Shown piece by piece: positions 1-5,897 of a stretch of 9,652 nucleotides of DNA. Below the pieces are notes generated by a model. The model worked only from the letters and a program-made list of their open reading frames with translations, was not told where the DNA came from and searched no databases. The translations under genes and the position numbers were made by a program. Each line of letters opens with the position of its first letter. Positions within the stretch are counted from its first letter, which is position 1. Source of the stretch: Candidatus Methylomirabilota bacterium (GTDB lineage: Bacteria; Methylomirabilota; Methylomirabilia; Methylomirabilales; JACPAU01); contig JACPAU010000002.1 in assembly GCA_016180705.1 (NCBI GenBank), positions 1 to 9,652 on the forward strand. Reading direction: 5' to 3'.

Positions 1-5
1 CGCGC

Positions 6-14
6 TGCTATAAT
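6..14 (+). promoter_or_regulatory. Extended -10 promoter element
   Basis: The sequence TGCTATAAT is a perfect TATAAT preceded by the TGn extension, so a -35 box is not strictly needed; the -35 position falls outside the window. The predicted transcription start is near 21, giving a leader of about 20 bases before a good ribosome binding site and ATG. A perfect -10 hexamer stands out in DNA this GC-rich. Promoter activity is inferred. Confidence 0.5.
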
Positions 15-28
15 CGCTCCCGTTTCCC

Positions 29-34
29 GGGAGG
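29..34 (+). promoter_or_regulatory. Ribosome binding site for the 30-aa peptide
   Basis: GGGAGG lies five bases before the ATG at 40. It supports that ATG as a true start. This matters because the reading frame is also open upstream to the window edge, so the peptide could otherwise be the tail of a longer protein. Confidence 0.5.
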
Positions 35-39
35 CGACC

Positions 40-132
40 ATGCGCCGGTGGCTCGGCTGGGGGGCGGCGGCGTTTCTGTTTCTGCTGGTGACCCTCGACT
101 GGGCCACCGCGATCGCCGAGACCGAACTGTAG
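40..132 (+). CDS. Small hydrophobic peptide (30 aa)
   Basis: This short frame encodes a 30-residue peptide with two arginines after the initiator Met, a hydrophobic stretch (about residues 5-19, GWGAAAFLFLLV core) and an acidic end (AETEL). It resembles a signal peptide or a single-pass membrane microprotein. The start is supported by the GGGAGG ribosome site and by the extended -10 upstream. It ends 11 bases before the ABC ATPase start, so the two look co-transcribed. It could be a leader peptide, a membrane microprotein, the stub of a truncated secreted protein, or the C-terminal end of a gene starting before the window, since the frame is open to position 1. I recognise no family. Confidence 0.45.
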   Translation: MRRWLGWGAAAFLFLLVTLDWATAIAETEL

Positions 133-143
133 GGACGACAGCG

Positions 144-556
144 ATGGCTTCTATCGGCGAGAGTCTGATTCAGGTCAAGGGTGTGAGAAAGGTATTCCAA
201 GACCCCAAGAAAGGCGTGGAGACCCTGGCCCTCGATGGGATCACCCTCGAGATCAGGCCCAGTGAGTTCCTGCTACTCCTCGGACCGAGCGGGTGCGGGA
301 AGACCACACTGCTCAATATCCTCGCAGGGTTCGATTACCCGACCGATGGGGAGGTCCTTCTGCACGGCAGACCAGTGCAGGGGACGAGCCCGGATCGGGG
401 AGTAATCTTCCAATCGCCGAACCTGTTCCCCTGGTTGAGTGTGTGGAACAACATCCTGTATGGTCCGAAGGCCCGCGGGGAGAGTGGCGAGGAGGTCCGC
501 GCGCGCGCGGAGTGGCTCATCCAACTCGTCGGCCTCAAGGGATTCGAGCACAACAC
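144..556 (+). pseudogene. ABC transporter ATPase, nitrate/sulfonate/taurine type, 3'-truncated
   Basis: The first ~136 residues match an ABC nucleotide-binding subunit of the SsuB/TauB/NrtD group. Walker A GPSGCGKT is at residues 47-54. A Q-loop follows at Gln90 in VIFQSPNLFPWLSVWNNI, the usual wording of that group. Homology ends at about Phe134-Glu-His136, where family members continue into the LSGG signature, Walker B and H-loop. All of these are missing. The frame stays open through unrelated out-of-frame sequence and stops at 648-650, giving a chimeric 168-residue product that cannot hydrolyse ATP normally. The ATG at 144 has AGGGA eight bases upstream and lies 11 bases after the small peptide gene. 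In the family the protein energises uptake of an oxyanion or organic sulfur/nitrogen compound; no permease or binding protein is in the window. Deletion or misassembly are both possible causes. Confidence 0.85.
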
Positions 557-1186
557 GGTCAGGTCAAGTTCACCATGCCCATTCAGTGTGCGACGGGTCT
601 TGGAGGAAGGCCAAATCTCCCCCTTCTTCAAGGACTGGAGACCATCCTAAGGCAGGGTACTCCCGAGGCAGGGGCGATCCGGCAGGCCATTGACTGGTTT
701 TTCCTTGCGAACAGCGATTCGGACTCTGTCTCCCTTCGGACCGAGACTGTGATGATGGCGAGTGCCTTCGAGGCGTTGCTTCAGGTACAGGATGAGAAAG
801 GCAAGAAAGAGGCACTCAAGCAAGAGCTTCGCGGCCTATTTGCTTCCTTCTTCATCGAGGAGGTGGAGAGGAAGGGTACTGATGGGAAGAGGGAAAGAAG
901 ATCCTGGAAGGTCTGGTGGATGGATGAATTCTATTGGCTCCGCAATAAGATCGTCCATGGAGAGAAGATTGAGCCTAAGCGGATGACCTGGACCTTCCAC
1001 GAGCATCTGACAATTGCCGCAATTGTCCTCACGACCGCCGTGAAGCTGAAACTGGCCCAGCCTGGTCGCTACACACTGAGTCCCAATGACCAGACTGCTG
1101 CTGACTCTATCGACCCCTTCGCCGCTGACGGCAACCTCTCTGAGGACAAGCTTCTGGGAGCCCGAAGAAAAGCTAGGTGGAGGTGA
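551..1186 (+). pseudogene. HEPN-domain protein (ApeA-like), N-terminally truncated
   Basis: A second frame takes over where the ABC homology ends. From the ATG at 575 it gives 203 residues. The sequence is helical, with a segment resembling the first HEPN helices (LPLLQGLETIL, then RQAIDWFF and TETVMMASAFEALLQ, residues 16-70). RNKIVHGE at 123-130 contains R-x4-H, the RNase-type HEPN motif (Arg123, His128). ApeA-like HEPN proteins usually have an extra N-terminal domain, which is absent here. Such proteins often occur in anti-phage or toxin-antitoxin loci, but a role here is inference. Base composition is lower in GC (50% in the line 781-840) than the flanking genes, which suggests transfer. 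ATG 575 has only a weak ribosome site, so expression is doubtful. The tail after residue ~165 is probably disordered. Confidence 0.6.
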
Positions 1187-1426
1187 GCGTTCATCTTAGG
1201 AAGGCTCGTGAGCATTCTGGGTGAATGATAGTTGGAGCAATCAGAAAGTGCAGGCTGGTTGAAGGTGGATTCACAGAGACCCGTTCCAAAACCCTGGCGC
1301 GCCAGCCACTCGCTCAGCGTCATCAGCACCGGGGGTTGAGTAGGCAGCGAGGACGATCCAAAAGCAGGTGGTTTCAGAACAGGGCTCAGTACCTGGACCC
1401 GTGGGGCCGGGTAGGGTCATGCGGGG
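1187..1426. other. 240-base stretch without a recognisable gene
   Basis: Frames on both strands here are short or lack protein-like composition. A perfect 12-base palindrome, CTGGCGCGCCAG, lies at 1294-1305. I see no clear promoter, tRNA or terminator. The base composition is between that of the HEPN remnant and the GC-rich gene downstream, so this may be decayed element DNA. Confidence 0.5.
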
Positions 1427-1819
1427 GTGATCACATGGTCGGTCCTTGCGGGCCTGGTCGGGACAGTTGCGTCCTGGCTCGCGACGGCGCAGATCGCCAG
1501 GCGGCGCACCACGCTCCGACCGGAAATCCCTTGGCTTCTCGGGATCGTGGCTCTCCTGCCGGCCTGGCTCGTCGCCTTCGTGGCGCTGCTCGGCCGGGCG
1601 ACAGGCCCCCGGCCCGAGCAGGCCCTGAGCGTCGCTTGGATCCTCTCCTCTTCCGCCGCGCTCCTCGGGGTCATCCTCACCGACACCGCCCTGAAGGGCC
1701 TTCGCCGGTCGGGACGGGCGGACCGGCCCGTCACCTGCTGGCTGCTAGGGGTGGCGGCGCTCGCGCCGGGCTGGGGGATCGCGCTTCTCGGGCTGATGGT
1801 GAGGGCCGCGGGGAGGTAA
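1427..1819 (+). CDS. Four-TM membrane protein with internal duplication
   Basis: The product is a 130-residue, very hydrophobic protein with four predicted membrane segments, at about residues 3-23, 36-56, 67-88 and 105-125. The two halves align without gaps at an offset of 69 residues. The second TM of each half is the clearest match: WLLGIVALLPAW (36-47) against WLLGVAALAPGW (105-116), with 13 of 25 identical over 36-60 versus 105-129. The loop before it shares an RP pair (31-32 and 100-101). This points to tandem duplication of a two-TM hairpin. The start is GTG; GTAGGG about ten bases upstream is a modest ribosome site, so the start is less certain than the gene. Positive residues sit mainly in the loops after TM1 and TM3. 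I do not recognise the family and assign no function. Confidence 0.65.
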   Translation: MITWSVLAGLVGTVASWLATAQIARRRTTLRPEIPWLLGIVALLPAWLVAFVALLGRATGPRPEQALSVAWILSSSAALLGVILTDTALKGLRRSGRADRPVTCWLLGVAALAPGWGIALLGLMVRAAGR

Positions 1820-1899
1820 GAGCGATCGCGGGTGGTACGAGGACCTCTTTGGGGCTATGAGTCGCAGAGAGGGGTCGGTTCGCCGCAGGGGGAGAGGGA

Positions 1900-2427
1900 A
1901 TGGCGGACGGGCGGGCGATCAGGCGGATGCGCGTCGTGACCCCAGAAGAGGCGGAGGAGTGGAGGGCCCTCGCTCGCCAATACGGCTTCGTGAATGAGCA
2001 GGGCGACTTCGCGCTGGGGCGGTTCGTTTTCGAGAAGTTCGGCCTCGAACGGGTGGGCGCGGGGCGGGTCTACGTCCGCTTCATCACCCCCGTGCCAGCG
2101 GGACTCTACACGGAGGATCTCCAGCGGAAGGGCCCGCCGATCCTGTTCGACCGGACCGCAGAGGGCCAGATCATCATCCCGGGGAGATGGTGGCAATCGA
2201 GCTTCGAGCGGTTCGGTGAAGACCCTGCGGTGCCGGCAGATGTCCGGCGGCAGGCGGCCCGCATCGCCCACCACGGCAGGTTCTCGGATGCTGTCCTGCC
2301 CGCGGACGTGGAGACGATCGCGATTCTTGTGCCCGACGAGAAGGGGGAGCCGGTGCCCCACGAGGCGCTTCCCCCGGGAACGCGGGCCGTCATCCTGGTG
2401 GAGGGTGTCCCCGATCAGCCGGAGTAG
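1900..2427 (+). CDS. Hypothetical protein, 175 aa
   Basis: An ATG preceded by a purine-rich ribosome site (AGGGGGAGAGGGA, positions 1887-1899) starts a 175-residue soluble protein with no signal peptide or membrane segment. It opens with an amphipathic helix (TPEEAEEWRALARQYGF, about 14-30). A segment likely rich in beta strands follows (RVYVRFITPVPAG, about 55-67, and a PILFDR stretch), then a Trp-rich GRWWQSSFERFGED (about 94-107). The end is LPPGTRAVILVEG. Aromatic and charged residues are placed as in a folded domain, and codon use is GC-rich like the neighbours, so I think it is real. I recognise no family. It lies just upstream of a recombinase remnant whose homology starts within about 30 bases of this stop codon, so it may be cargo of the same former element. 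Confidence 0.6.
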   Translation: MADGRAIRRMRVVTPEEAEEWRALARQYGFVNEQGDFALGRFVFEKFGLERVGAGRVYVRFITPVPAGLYTEDLQRKGPPILFDRTAEGQIIIPGRWWQSSFERFGEDPAVPADVRRQAARIAHHGRFSDAVLPADVETIAILVPDEKGEPVPHEALPPGTRAVILVEGVPDQPE

Positions 2428-2441
2428 TTAGAGACTGGGGC

Positions 2442-2900
2442 GGGGCTGTCGGTTGCAGCCCCAAGACCGGACGCAGTCGGGTTGTCAGCATCACCCACCC
2501 ACTCCTACCGGAACCTGAGGTCGTGCTGGAGGCCCTCCGTGACCTGCGGTCGGCCCGCGAAGCTGAGGCCGCCGTGGCGGGGCAGCCCTTCAACCCCGAT
2601 GCCTTCGTCTTCCTGTGGCGCGACGGCCGCCCGTTCCTCTCGCGCACCTTCTCCTCGGCATGGGCCCGCTGCCTGCGCCTGGCGGGCGTGCGCTACCGGA
2701 ACCCCGAGCAACTCCGGCACACCTTCGCCAGCACCCTCCTCAGCCGCGGCTGGCCCCTGTTGTACGTCCAGGAGCAGGGTGGGTGGGCCAATGCCACGAC
2801 CCTCCTCCAGCATTACGCCCGGTAGATCCCCCGGGAGGCCCCGCCAGCCGCAACCGCCCGCAACCCCCGCGCAACCTGGCCCGTAACCGTTGGAGCCTAA
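2442..2900 (+). pseudogene. Tyrosine recombinase/integrase, 3' remnant
   Basis: The frame carries the C-terminal half of a tyrosine recombinase catalytic domain. PKTGRSRVVSI (from 2460) is the beta-hairpin segment before box II. LRHTFASTLLSRGWPLLYVQ (from 2712) is box II, with the active-site Arg at 2715-2717. GGW replaces the GH/W motif, and HYAR contains the candidate nucleophile Tyr at 2814-2816. The N-terminal DNA-binding domain and the box I Arg are missing, with no start codon in frame near the breakpoint. The usual box II His, three residues before the Arg, is Glu. A TAG at 2823-2825 follows HYAR, but the frame then continues IPREAPPAATAR to a TAA at 2898-2900. A family-like tail HYARWIPR would be restored by reading TAG as TGG, suggesting a nonsense mutation. 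Inactive relic of an integrative element. Confidence 0.8.
2849..2888 (+). repeat. Four CGYAACC direct repeats about one helical turn apart
   Basis: CGCAACC occurs at 2849-2855, 2859-2865 and 2870-2876, and CGTAACC at 2882-2888, with start-to-start spacing of 10, 11 and 12 bases. Such phasing can mark binding sites for a recombinase or regulator. The repeats fall in the proposed former coding tail of the integrase (encoding Ala/Thr/Asn/Arg), so they may merely be low-complexity codons. Confidence 0.4.
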
Positions 2901-2926
2901 AGGCACTTCCGGTTACAAAAAGTAAC
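2883..2926. repeat. Nested inverted repeats downstream of the integrase remnant
   Basis: GTAACCG (2883-2889) and CGGTTAC (2910-2916) form a 7-base perfect inverted repeat that encloses a small GCC-TAAA-GGC hairpin (2895-2904). A further GTAAC at 2922-2926 pairs with the GTTAC of 2912-2916 across AAAAA. The mutually exclusive pairings and the position after an integrase gene suggest a former terminator or attachment-site region. There is no direct evidence of either role. Confidence 0.4.
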
Positions 2927-3116
2927 TCCCGCCGTCATCTAACCGTCGGCGCCCAGGCGCCCGGGCGCTCCCAGCAGGGCGATCCCTCCGAAACTCCCCG
3001 CGCAGATTGAAGGGAATCCCCCCTCCCAGGGGCAGCCCCCGTGAGCGCCGCCGCGGGACCGCCCGGGCCTGCCGCTTGCAGATTGTCGGCCGCGGTCACC
3101 TCCAGGAGATGGCGCC
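2927..3116. other. Intergenic region upstream of the DUF5683-like gene
   Basis: No coding potential is evident. A GC-only palindrome, GCGCCCGGGCGC, lies at 2957-2968. I cannot find a convincing -35/-10 pair. The promoter of the following gene is expected here but is not identified by sequence. AGGAG at 3104-3108, eight bases before the ATG, is a good ribosome site. Confidence 0.5.
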
Positions 3117-4058
3117 ATGCCCGAGAAGGTCTACGTCATCGGTGATTCGCTCGAGACCCCCCAGCAGAAGCCGGGCGAGGCCGGGAAGCCGCAGCGGGAC
3201 CCCGCCCGGTCCGCCAGTCTCTCCCTCTTCCTGTGGGGCGGCGGCCATCTCTACAACGGCCAGCGGGCCGCCGCTGACTGGCTCTTTCTGCTCCAGATCC
3301 TCCTCCTCGGGCTGCTGATCGTCGGGGGGTTGAACTGGCGCCACCTGATCGGCTGGCTCGACCTGCACTTCCGCCTCGACCGGACCGGCCCGGCGCTCCT
3401 CGTCCTGCTCTTCTTGTGGGGGGCGGCCGGCTGGGTGGGGGGGACGTTCCAGGCCTACCGGGAGGCGGACAGCCGCGGCTCAGTGCCGTTCGCCGGGAAG
3501 GAGCGCGAGGGCATCGCGGCCCTCTCCTCCCTGGCGGTCCCCGGCTGGGGCCAGTACCTGAACGGCCAGCCCCGCAAAGGGGCCGCCTTCCAGGCGCTCG
3601 CCCTGCTGGAGGGCCTGGCCTGGCTCACGCTCCTCGCGGTCTACACGGGTTTCGAGAGCCTGCAGCGGCCAGAGAACCGCGCAGTCCTCGAGGGCGGGCT
3701 CCTTGCGGCCGCGGCGGCCCTGCCCCTCCTGGCCTTCGCCCACGTGTTGAGCGCCTACGATGCCCTCAAGGTGGCCCGCTATCCCGGGCTGCGGCGCGGT
3801 ATGTTCACCCGGATGAAGTTCGCCTGGACCCGCTACCGGATCGGCGGGCCCCGCCAGCTCCCGAGCACCAAGCGCCGGATCCGGGCCCTCGTCCTCATCC
3901 TGCTCTTGGTCCTCGCTGACCTCGTGGCCATCTACTATAGTCCCCGGTCCTTCTACGCGGACCAGGCCGCTTGGGTGGCCGGCCACCTCCGGGGGAAGGG
4001 GATGGTGCGCGTCCCCGCCCTCCTCGACGCCTTCGGCGAGCGCCTGACCCGGTCCTGA
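3117..4058 (+). CDS. Membrane protein with two DUF5683/TM2-like repeats
   Basis: This is a 313-residue membrane protein. A polar N-terminus of ~30 residues precedes two copies of the motif that small DUF5683/TM2-like membrane proteins carry before a TM segment: LWGGGHLYNGQ (39-49) and VPGWGQYLNGQ (141-151). Each is followed by a hydrophobic span. Predicted TM segments are at about 54-73, 92-112, 155-178, 193-215 and 256-274. A basic stretch (KVARYPGLRRGMFTRMKFAWTRYR, 218-241, abridged here by position) probably lies in the cytoplasm. AGGAG eight bases upstream fixes the ATG. The gene converges on the lipoprotein operon, with only 27 bases between stop codons and no clear terminator in that gap. 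The molecular role of the family is not established. I infer an envelope function from the membrane topology only. Confidence 0.75.
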   Translation: MPEKVYVIGDSLETPQQKPGEAGKPQRDPARSASLSLFLWGGGHLYNGQRAAADWLFLLQILLLGLLIVGGLNWRHLIGWLDLHFRLDRTGPALLVLLFLWGAAGWVGGTFQAYREADSRGSVPFAGKEREGIAALSSLAVPGWGQYLNGQPRKGAAFQALALLEGLAWLTLLAVYTGFESLQRPENRAVLEGGLLAAAAALPLLAFAHVLSAYDALKVARYPGLRRGMFTRMKFAWTRYRIGGPRQLPSTKRRIRALVLILLLVLADLVAIYYSPRSFYADQAAWVAGHLRGKGMVRVPALLDAFGERLTRS

Positions 4059-4085
4059 CCCTCGAAGACCATCCCGGGCCGCGGG

Positions 4086-4742
4086 CTACGGTTGGACCCC
4101 CTTCAGCCGCGACAGGAACTGCGGGTTGGTCAGGAAGAGGTCGAGGGCCCGGCTGAGGGCCTTGCTGGCCGTGGCCGCCACCTGCTCTTCCGAGAAGAAG
4201 ACCTCGACGGACTCGGCGGAGGTGCTGAGCGTCCCCTCCCAGAGGACCTCGCGTGTGCGGGAGGCGACGGCCACGACCTTCAAGCGGACGGCCGCCGCGG
4301 TCCTCGTGTTCACGAGGGCGCGTTCCCCGCTGATCCAGAAGTCCTGGATTTGCCCCCCGACCAGGACATCCCCCCAGGCCGGCTGGACTCCCGCCAGCGT
4401 CAGGTCCCAGCCCTGGATCTGCTTGACCGGGTGCCCGCGCCTGGCCAAGGCGTCGGCGATCGCCTGGGTGACGACCTCGTCCACCCCCAGGCGCGCCGGG
4501 ATGAGGGTATCGGTCTCGCCCCGTGGATCGGTGAGGGTCCCGATCTTCACCCGGTCCGGGCGCTCCCGGACATCGGCGAAGAAGTTGACGGCGATGCTGG
4601 GAAGCGGGCCAGGCTGCTGCTCGGCCGGCGCCGCGGGCCGGTACTGGAGGCCGATGAGATAGGTCCGGGGACCGCCGCAGGCGCCCAGCGCCAGCAGCAG
4701 GCCACCCGCCAGGACGGCCCCTCCCCAACCGATCCGCCTCAT
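4086..4742 (-). CDS. Lipoprotein, YajG-like
   Basis: A 218-residue protein starts with two Arg, a hydrophobic stretch and the lipobox LGAC, so Cys22 should be acylated after signal peptidase II cleavage. The mature part has SIAVNFFADVRERPDRVKIG and later VDEVVTQAIADALARRGHPV, the pattern of YajG-type lipoproteins: a beta strand with a D-x-R motif, then a helix ending in a Gly-containing turn. The assignment is by resemblance and is moderate. Residue +2 after Cys is Gly, which would not retain the protein in the inner membrane under the E. coli rule. Its ATG overlaps the stop of the upstream OmpA-type gene as ATGA, so translation is probably coupled and the two proteins probably act together at the outer membrane or periplasmic face. 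It ends 27 bases from the convergent membrane gene. Confidence 0.75.
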   Translation of the reverse strand: MRRIGWGGAVLAGGLLLALGACGGPRTYLIGLQYRPAAPAEQQPGPLPSIAVNFFADVRERPDRVKIGTLTDPRGETDTLIPARLGVDEVVTQAIADALARRGHPVKQIQGWDLTLAGVQPAWGDVLVGGQIQDFWISGERALVNTRTAAAVRLKVVAVASRTREVLWEGTLSTSAESVEVFFSEEQVAATASKALSRALDLFLTNPQFLSRLKGVQP

Positions 4743-5818
4743 GGCTGCGCCCCCTGCTGGCCCACCGGGAGGGGGGCGAGGACGATCTCGATCCGCCGGT
4801 TCAGCCGGCGCCCCTCCTCGTTGTCGTTGCCAGCCACGGGGCGGAACTGCGAGTAGCCGGCCGCCGAGAGTTTCTCCGCCGCGATCCCCACGCGCTCCTG
4901 GAGGAAGCGGGCGACGGTGGTCGCCCGGGCCGTGGAGAGCTCCCAGTTCGTCGGGAACCGCTGGGCCAGGGCAGCGCCGATGGGGACATTGTCGGTGTGC
5001 CCCTCGATCCGGATCTCCTTCCCCCCCACCCCCTTCAGGATGTCCCCCACCCGCTGCAGGACCTCGAGGCCGCGAGGCTTGATCTCGGTCCGCCCGGAGT
5101 CGAAGAGGATCTTATCCACCAGGTTCACGGTGAGGAGATCGCGGTACTGGGTCACCTGGATCTCTCCGGCCTCGATCTCCTTCTTGAGGTCTTTCACCAG
5201 GTTATCGTAGGTGGCGGTGAGCTTGGCAATCTCCGCCTCCTTCTCCCGGGCGATCTGGGCGGCCCGCTCCTCGAGGGTCCGGGTCTCCTGGGTCAGGCGG
5301 GCCACCTCCGCCTGCTGCTGCTCCAGGGCGGTCTTGAGTCGTCCCACCTCCCGTTCCACAGCCGCCCGGGCCTCCTGCGCGCGCTGGAGCTCCCCCTGCA
5401 GGAGGCCGAGGCGGGCCACCTCCACCTCCAGGACCCGGTTCCGCCCGATGAGCTCCGAGATCCGCTTCGCCTGCTCGTCGGCGCGCGCCCGGAGCGCCTG
5501 GTGCAGCTCCCGGTTCTCGCCCTGGAGCTTCTCCACCGTTGCGGAGAGTTCGGCTCGCTGTCCCTCGAGCTGGGTGCGTGCGGCGGTGAGATCGGCGACG
5601 GCCCGCTCCAGCGCCTCGACCCGCCGGGCCAGGGCCTTCCCCTCCTCTTCGGCCCGGGTGAGCTGCCGGCGCGTCAGCTCGAGCGCCTGCTCCCGCGCGG
5701 TCAGCTCCGACTGCGGGGCGCAGCCGACGACGAGGAGCAGGACCAGCCCCGCCGCAGCCGCCCTCCCCAATCCCCCGTGACCACCTCTTTCTCTTTCCGT
5801 GATCGGCATCCAGATCAT
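4739..5818 (-). CDS. OmpA-domain lipoprotein with long coiled coil
   Basis: With the ATG at 5818 the product is 359 residues. It has a signal peptide ending in the lipobox VVGC (Cys33), a heptad-rich coiled coil (about 36-225), and a C-terminal OmpA/MotB-type domain (about 230-348). The latter shows ILFDSGRTEIKPRG, IEGHTDNVPI, NWELSTARA and NRRIEIVL. The Asp of HTDN and the Arg of STARA are the diaminopimelate-contacting residues in this family. The expected role is a lipid-anchored tether to peptidoglycan, with the coiled coil as spacer. This start is chosen because GGGAGGA lies five bases upstream. An earlier in-frame ATG at 5857 lies inside a hairpin and lacks a ribosome site, and another ATG nine bases downstream is possible. 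It is the first gene of a two-gene operon. It resembles stand-alone OmpA/MotB-domain proteins more than Pal, which is shorter and lacks the coiled coil. Confidence 0.9.
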   Translation of the reverse strand: MIWMPITERERGGHGGLGRAAAAGLVLLLVVGCAPQSELTAREQALELTRRQLTRAEEEGKALARRVEALERAVADLTAARTQLEGQRAELSATVEKLQGENRELHQALRARADEQAKRISELIGRNRVLEVEVARLGLLQGELQRAQEARAAVEREVGRLKTALEQQQAEVARLTQETRTLEERAAQIAREKEAEIAKLTATYDNLVKDLKKEIEAGEIQVTQYRDLLTVNLVDKILFDSGRTEIKPRGLEVLQRVGDILKGVGGKEIRIEGHTDNVPIGAALAQRFPTNWELSTARATTVARFLQERVGIAAEKLSAAGYSQFRPVAGNDNEEGRRLNRRIEIVLAPLPVGQQGAQP

Positions 5819-5823
5819 GACAG

Positions 5824-5830
5824 TCCTCCC
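5824..5830 (-). promoter_or_regulatory. Ribosome binding site deciding the OmpA-type start
   Basis: On the minus strand GGGAGGA stands five bases before the ATG at 5818. It favours that start over an in-frame ATG 39 bases further upstream. It lies two bases past the U-tract of the hairpin described next, so folding of the leader could influence access to it. Confidence 0.65.
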
Positions 5831-5832
5831 GG

Positions 5833-5860
5833 AAAAAAGCGCCGTGGGAGCATCCACGGC
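5833..5860 (-). terminator. Terminator-like hairpin with U6 tail
   Basis: Read on the minus strand, GCCGTGG, a six-base loop ATGCTC and CCACGGC form a perfect 7-bp stem, followed by GC and six T residues. This is the form of an intrinsic terminator. It lies 37 bases after the P1B-ATPase stop codon, which fits ending the metal transport operon. It also sits directly before the ribosome site of the OmpA-type gene, so any promoter for that gene upstream of the hairpin would place it in the leader. Confidence 0.65.
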
Positions 5861-5866
5861 GGGGAC

Positions 5867-5895
5867 ACTCTATCCGATGCGGGACGCAAAATCCA
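5867..5895 (-). promoter_or_regulatory. Possible promoter for the OmpA-type operon
   Basis: On the minus strand TGGATT (5895-5890) and TAGAGT (5872-5867) are separated by 17 bases, matching three and four positions of the -35 and -10 consensus. The start point would lie just before the terminator-like hairpin. The match is weak and could be chance; no better pair is seen between the ATPase stop and the OmpA-type gene. Confidence 0.25.
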
Positions 5896-5897
5896 CA

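Noticed and set aside
48..143. Upstream GTG extension of the ABC ATPase
   Set aside because: The extra 32 residues are Gly/Arg/Asp-rich and out of frame with the small hydrophobic peptide. The ATG at 144 matches the family start and has its own AGGGA.
1294..1305. Palindrome CTGGCGCGCCAG as an operator or attachment core
   Set aside because: It is perfect but isolated, with no second copy seen in the window and no promoter around it.
1225..1860. 211-codon plus-strand frame covering the four-TM gene
   Set aside because: It is Arg/Gly/Pro-rich and lacks protein-like structure, while the overlapping 1427-1819 frame encodes four regular TM segments with an internal repeat.
2482..2886. Frames on both strands overlapping the integrase remnant
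   Set aside because: Compositional shadows. Only the frame through 2460-2825 carries recombinase boxes.
2957..2968. GC-only palindrome GCGCCCGGGCGC as a regulatory site
   Set aside because: Short GC palindromes are expected by chance at this base composition, and nothing else nearby supports a role.
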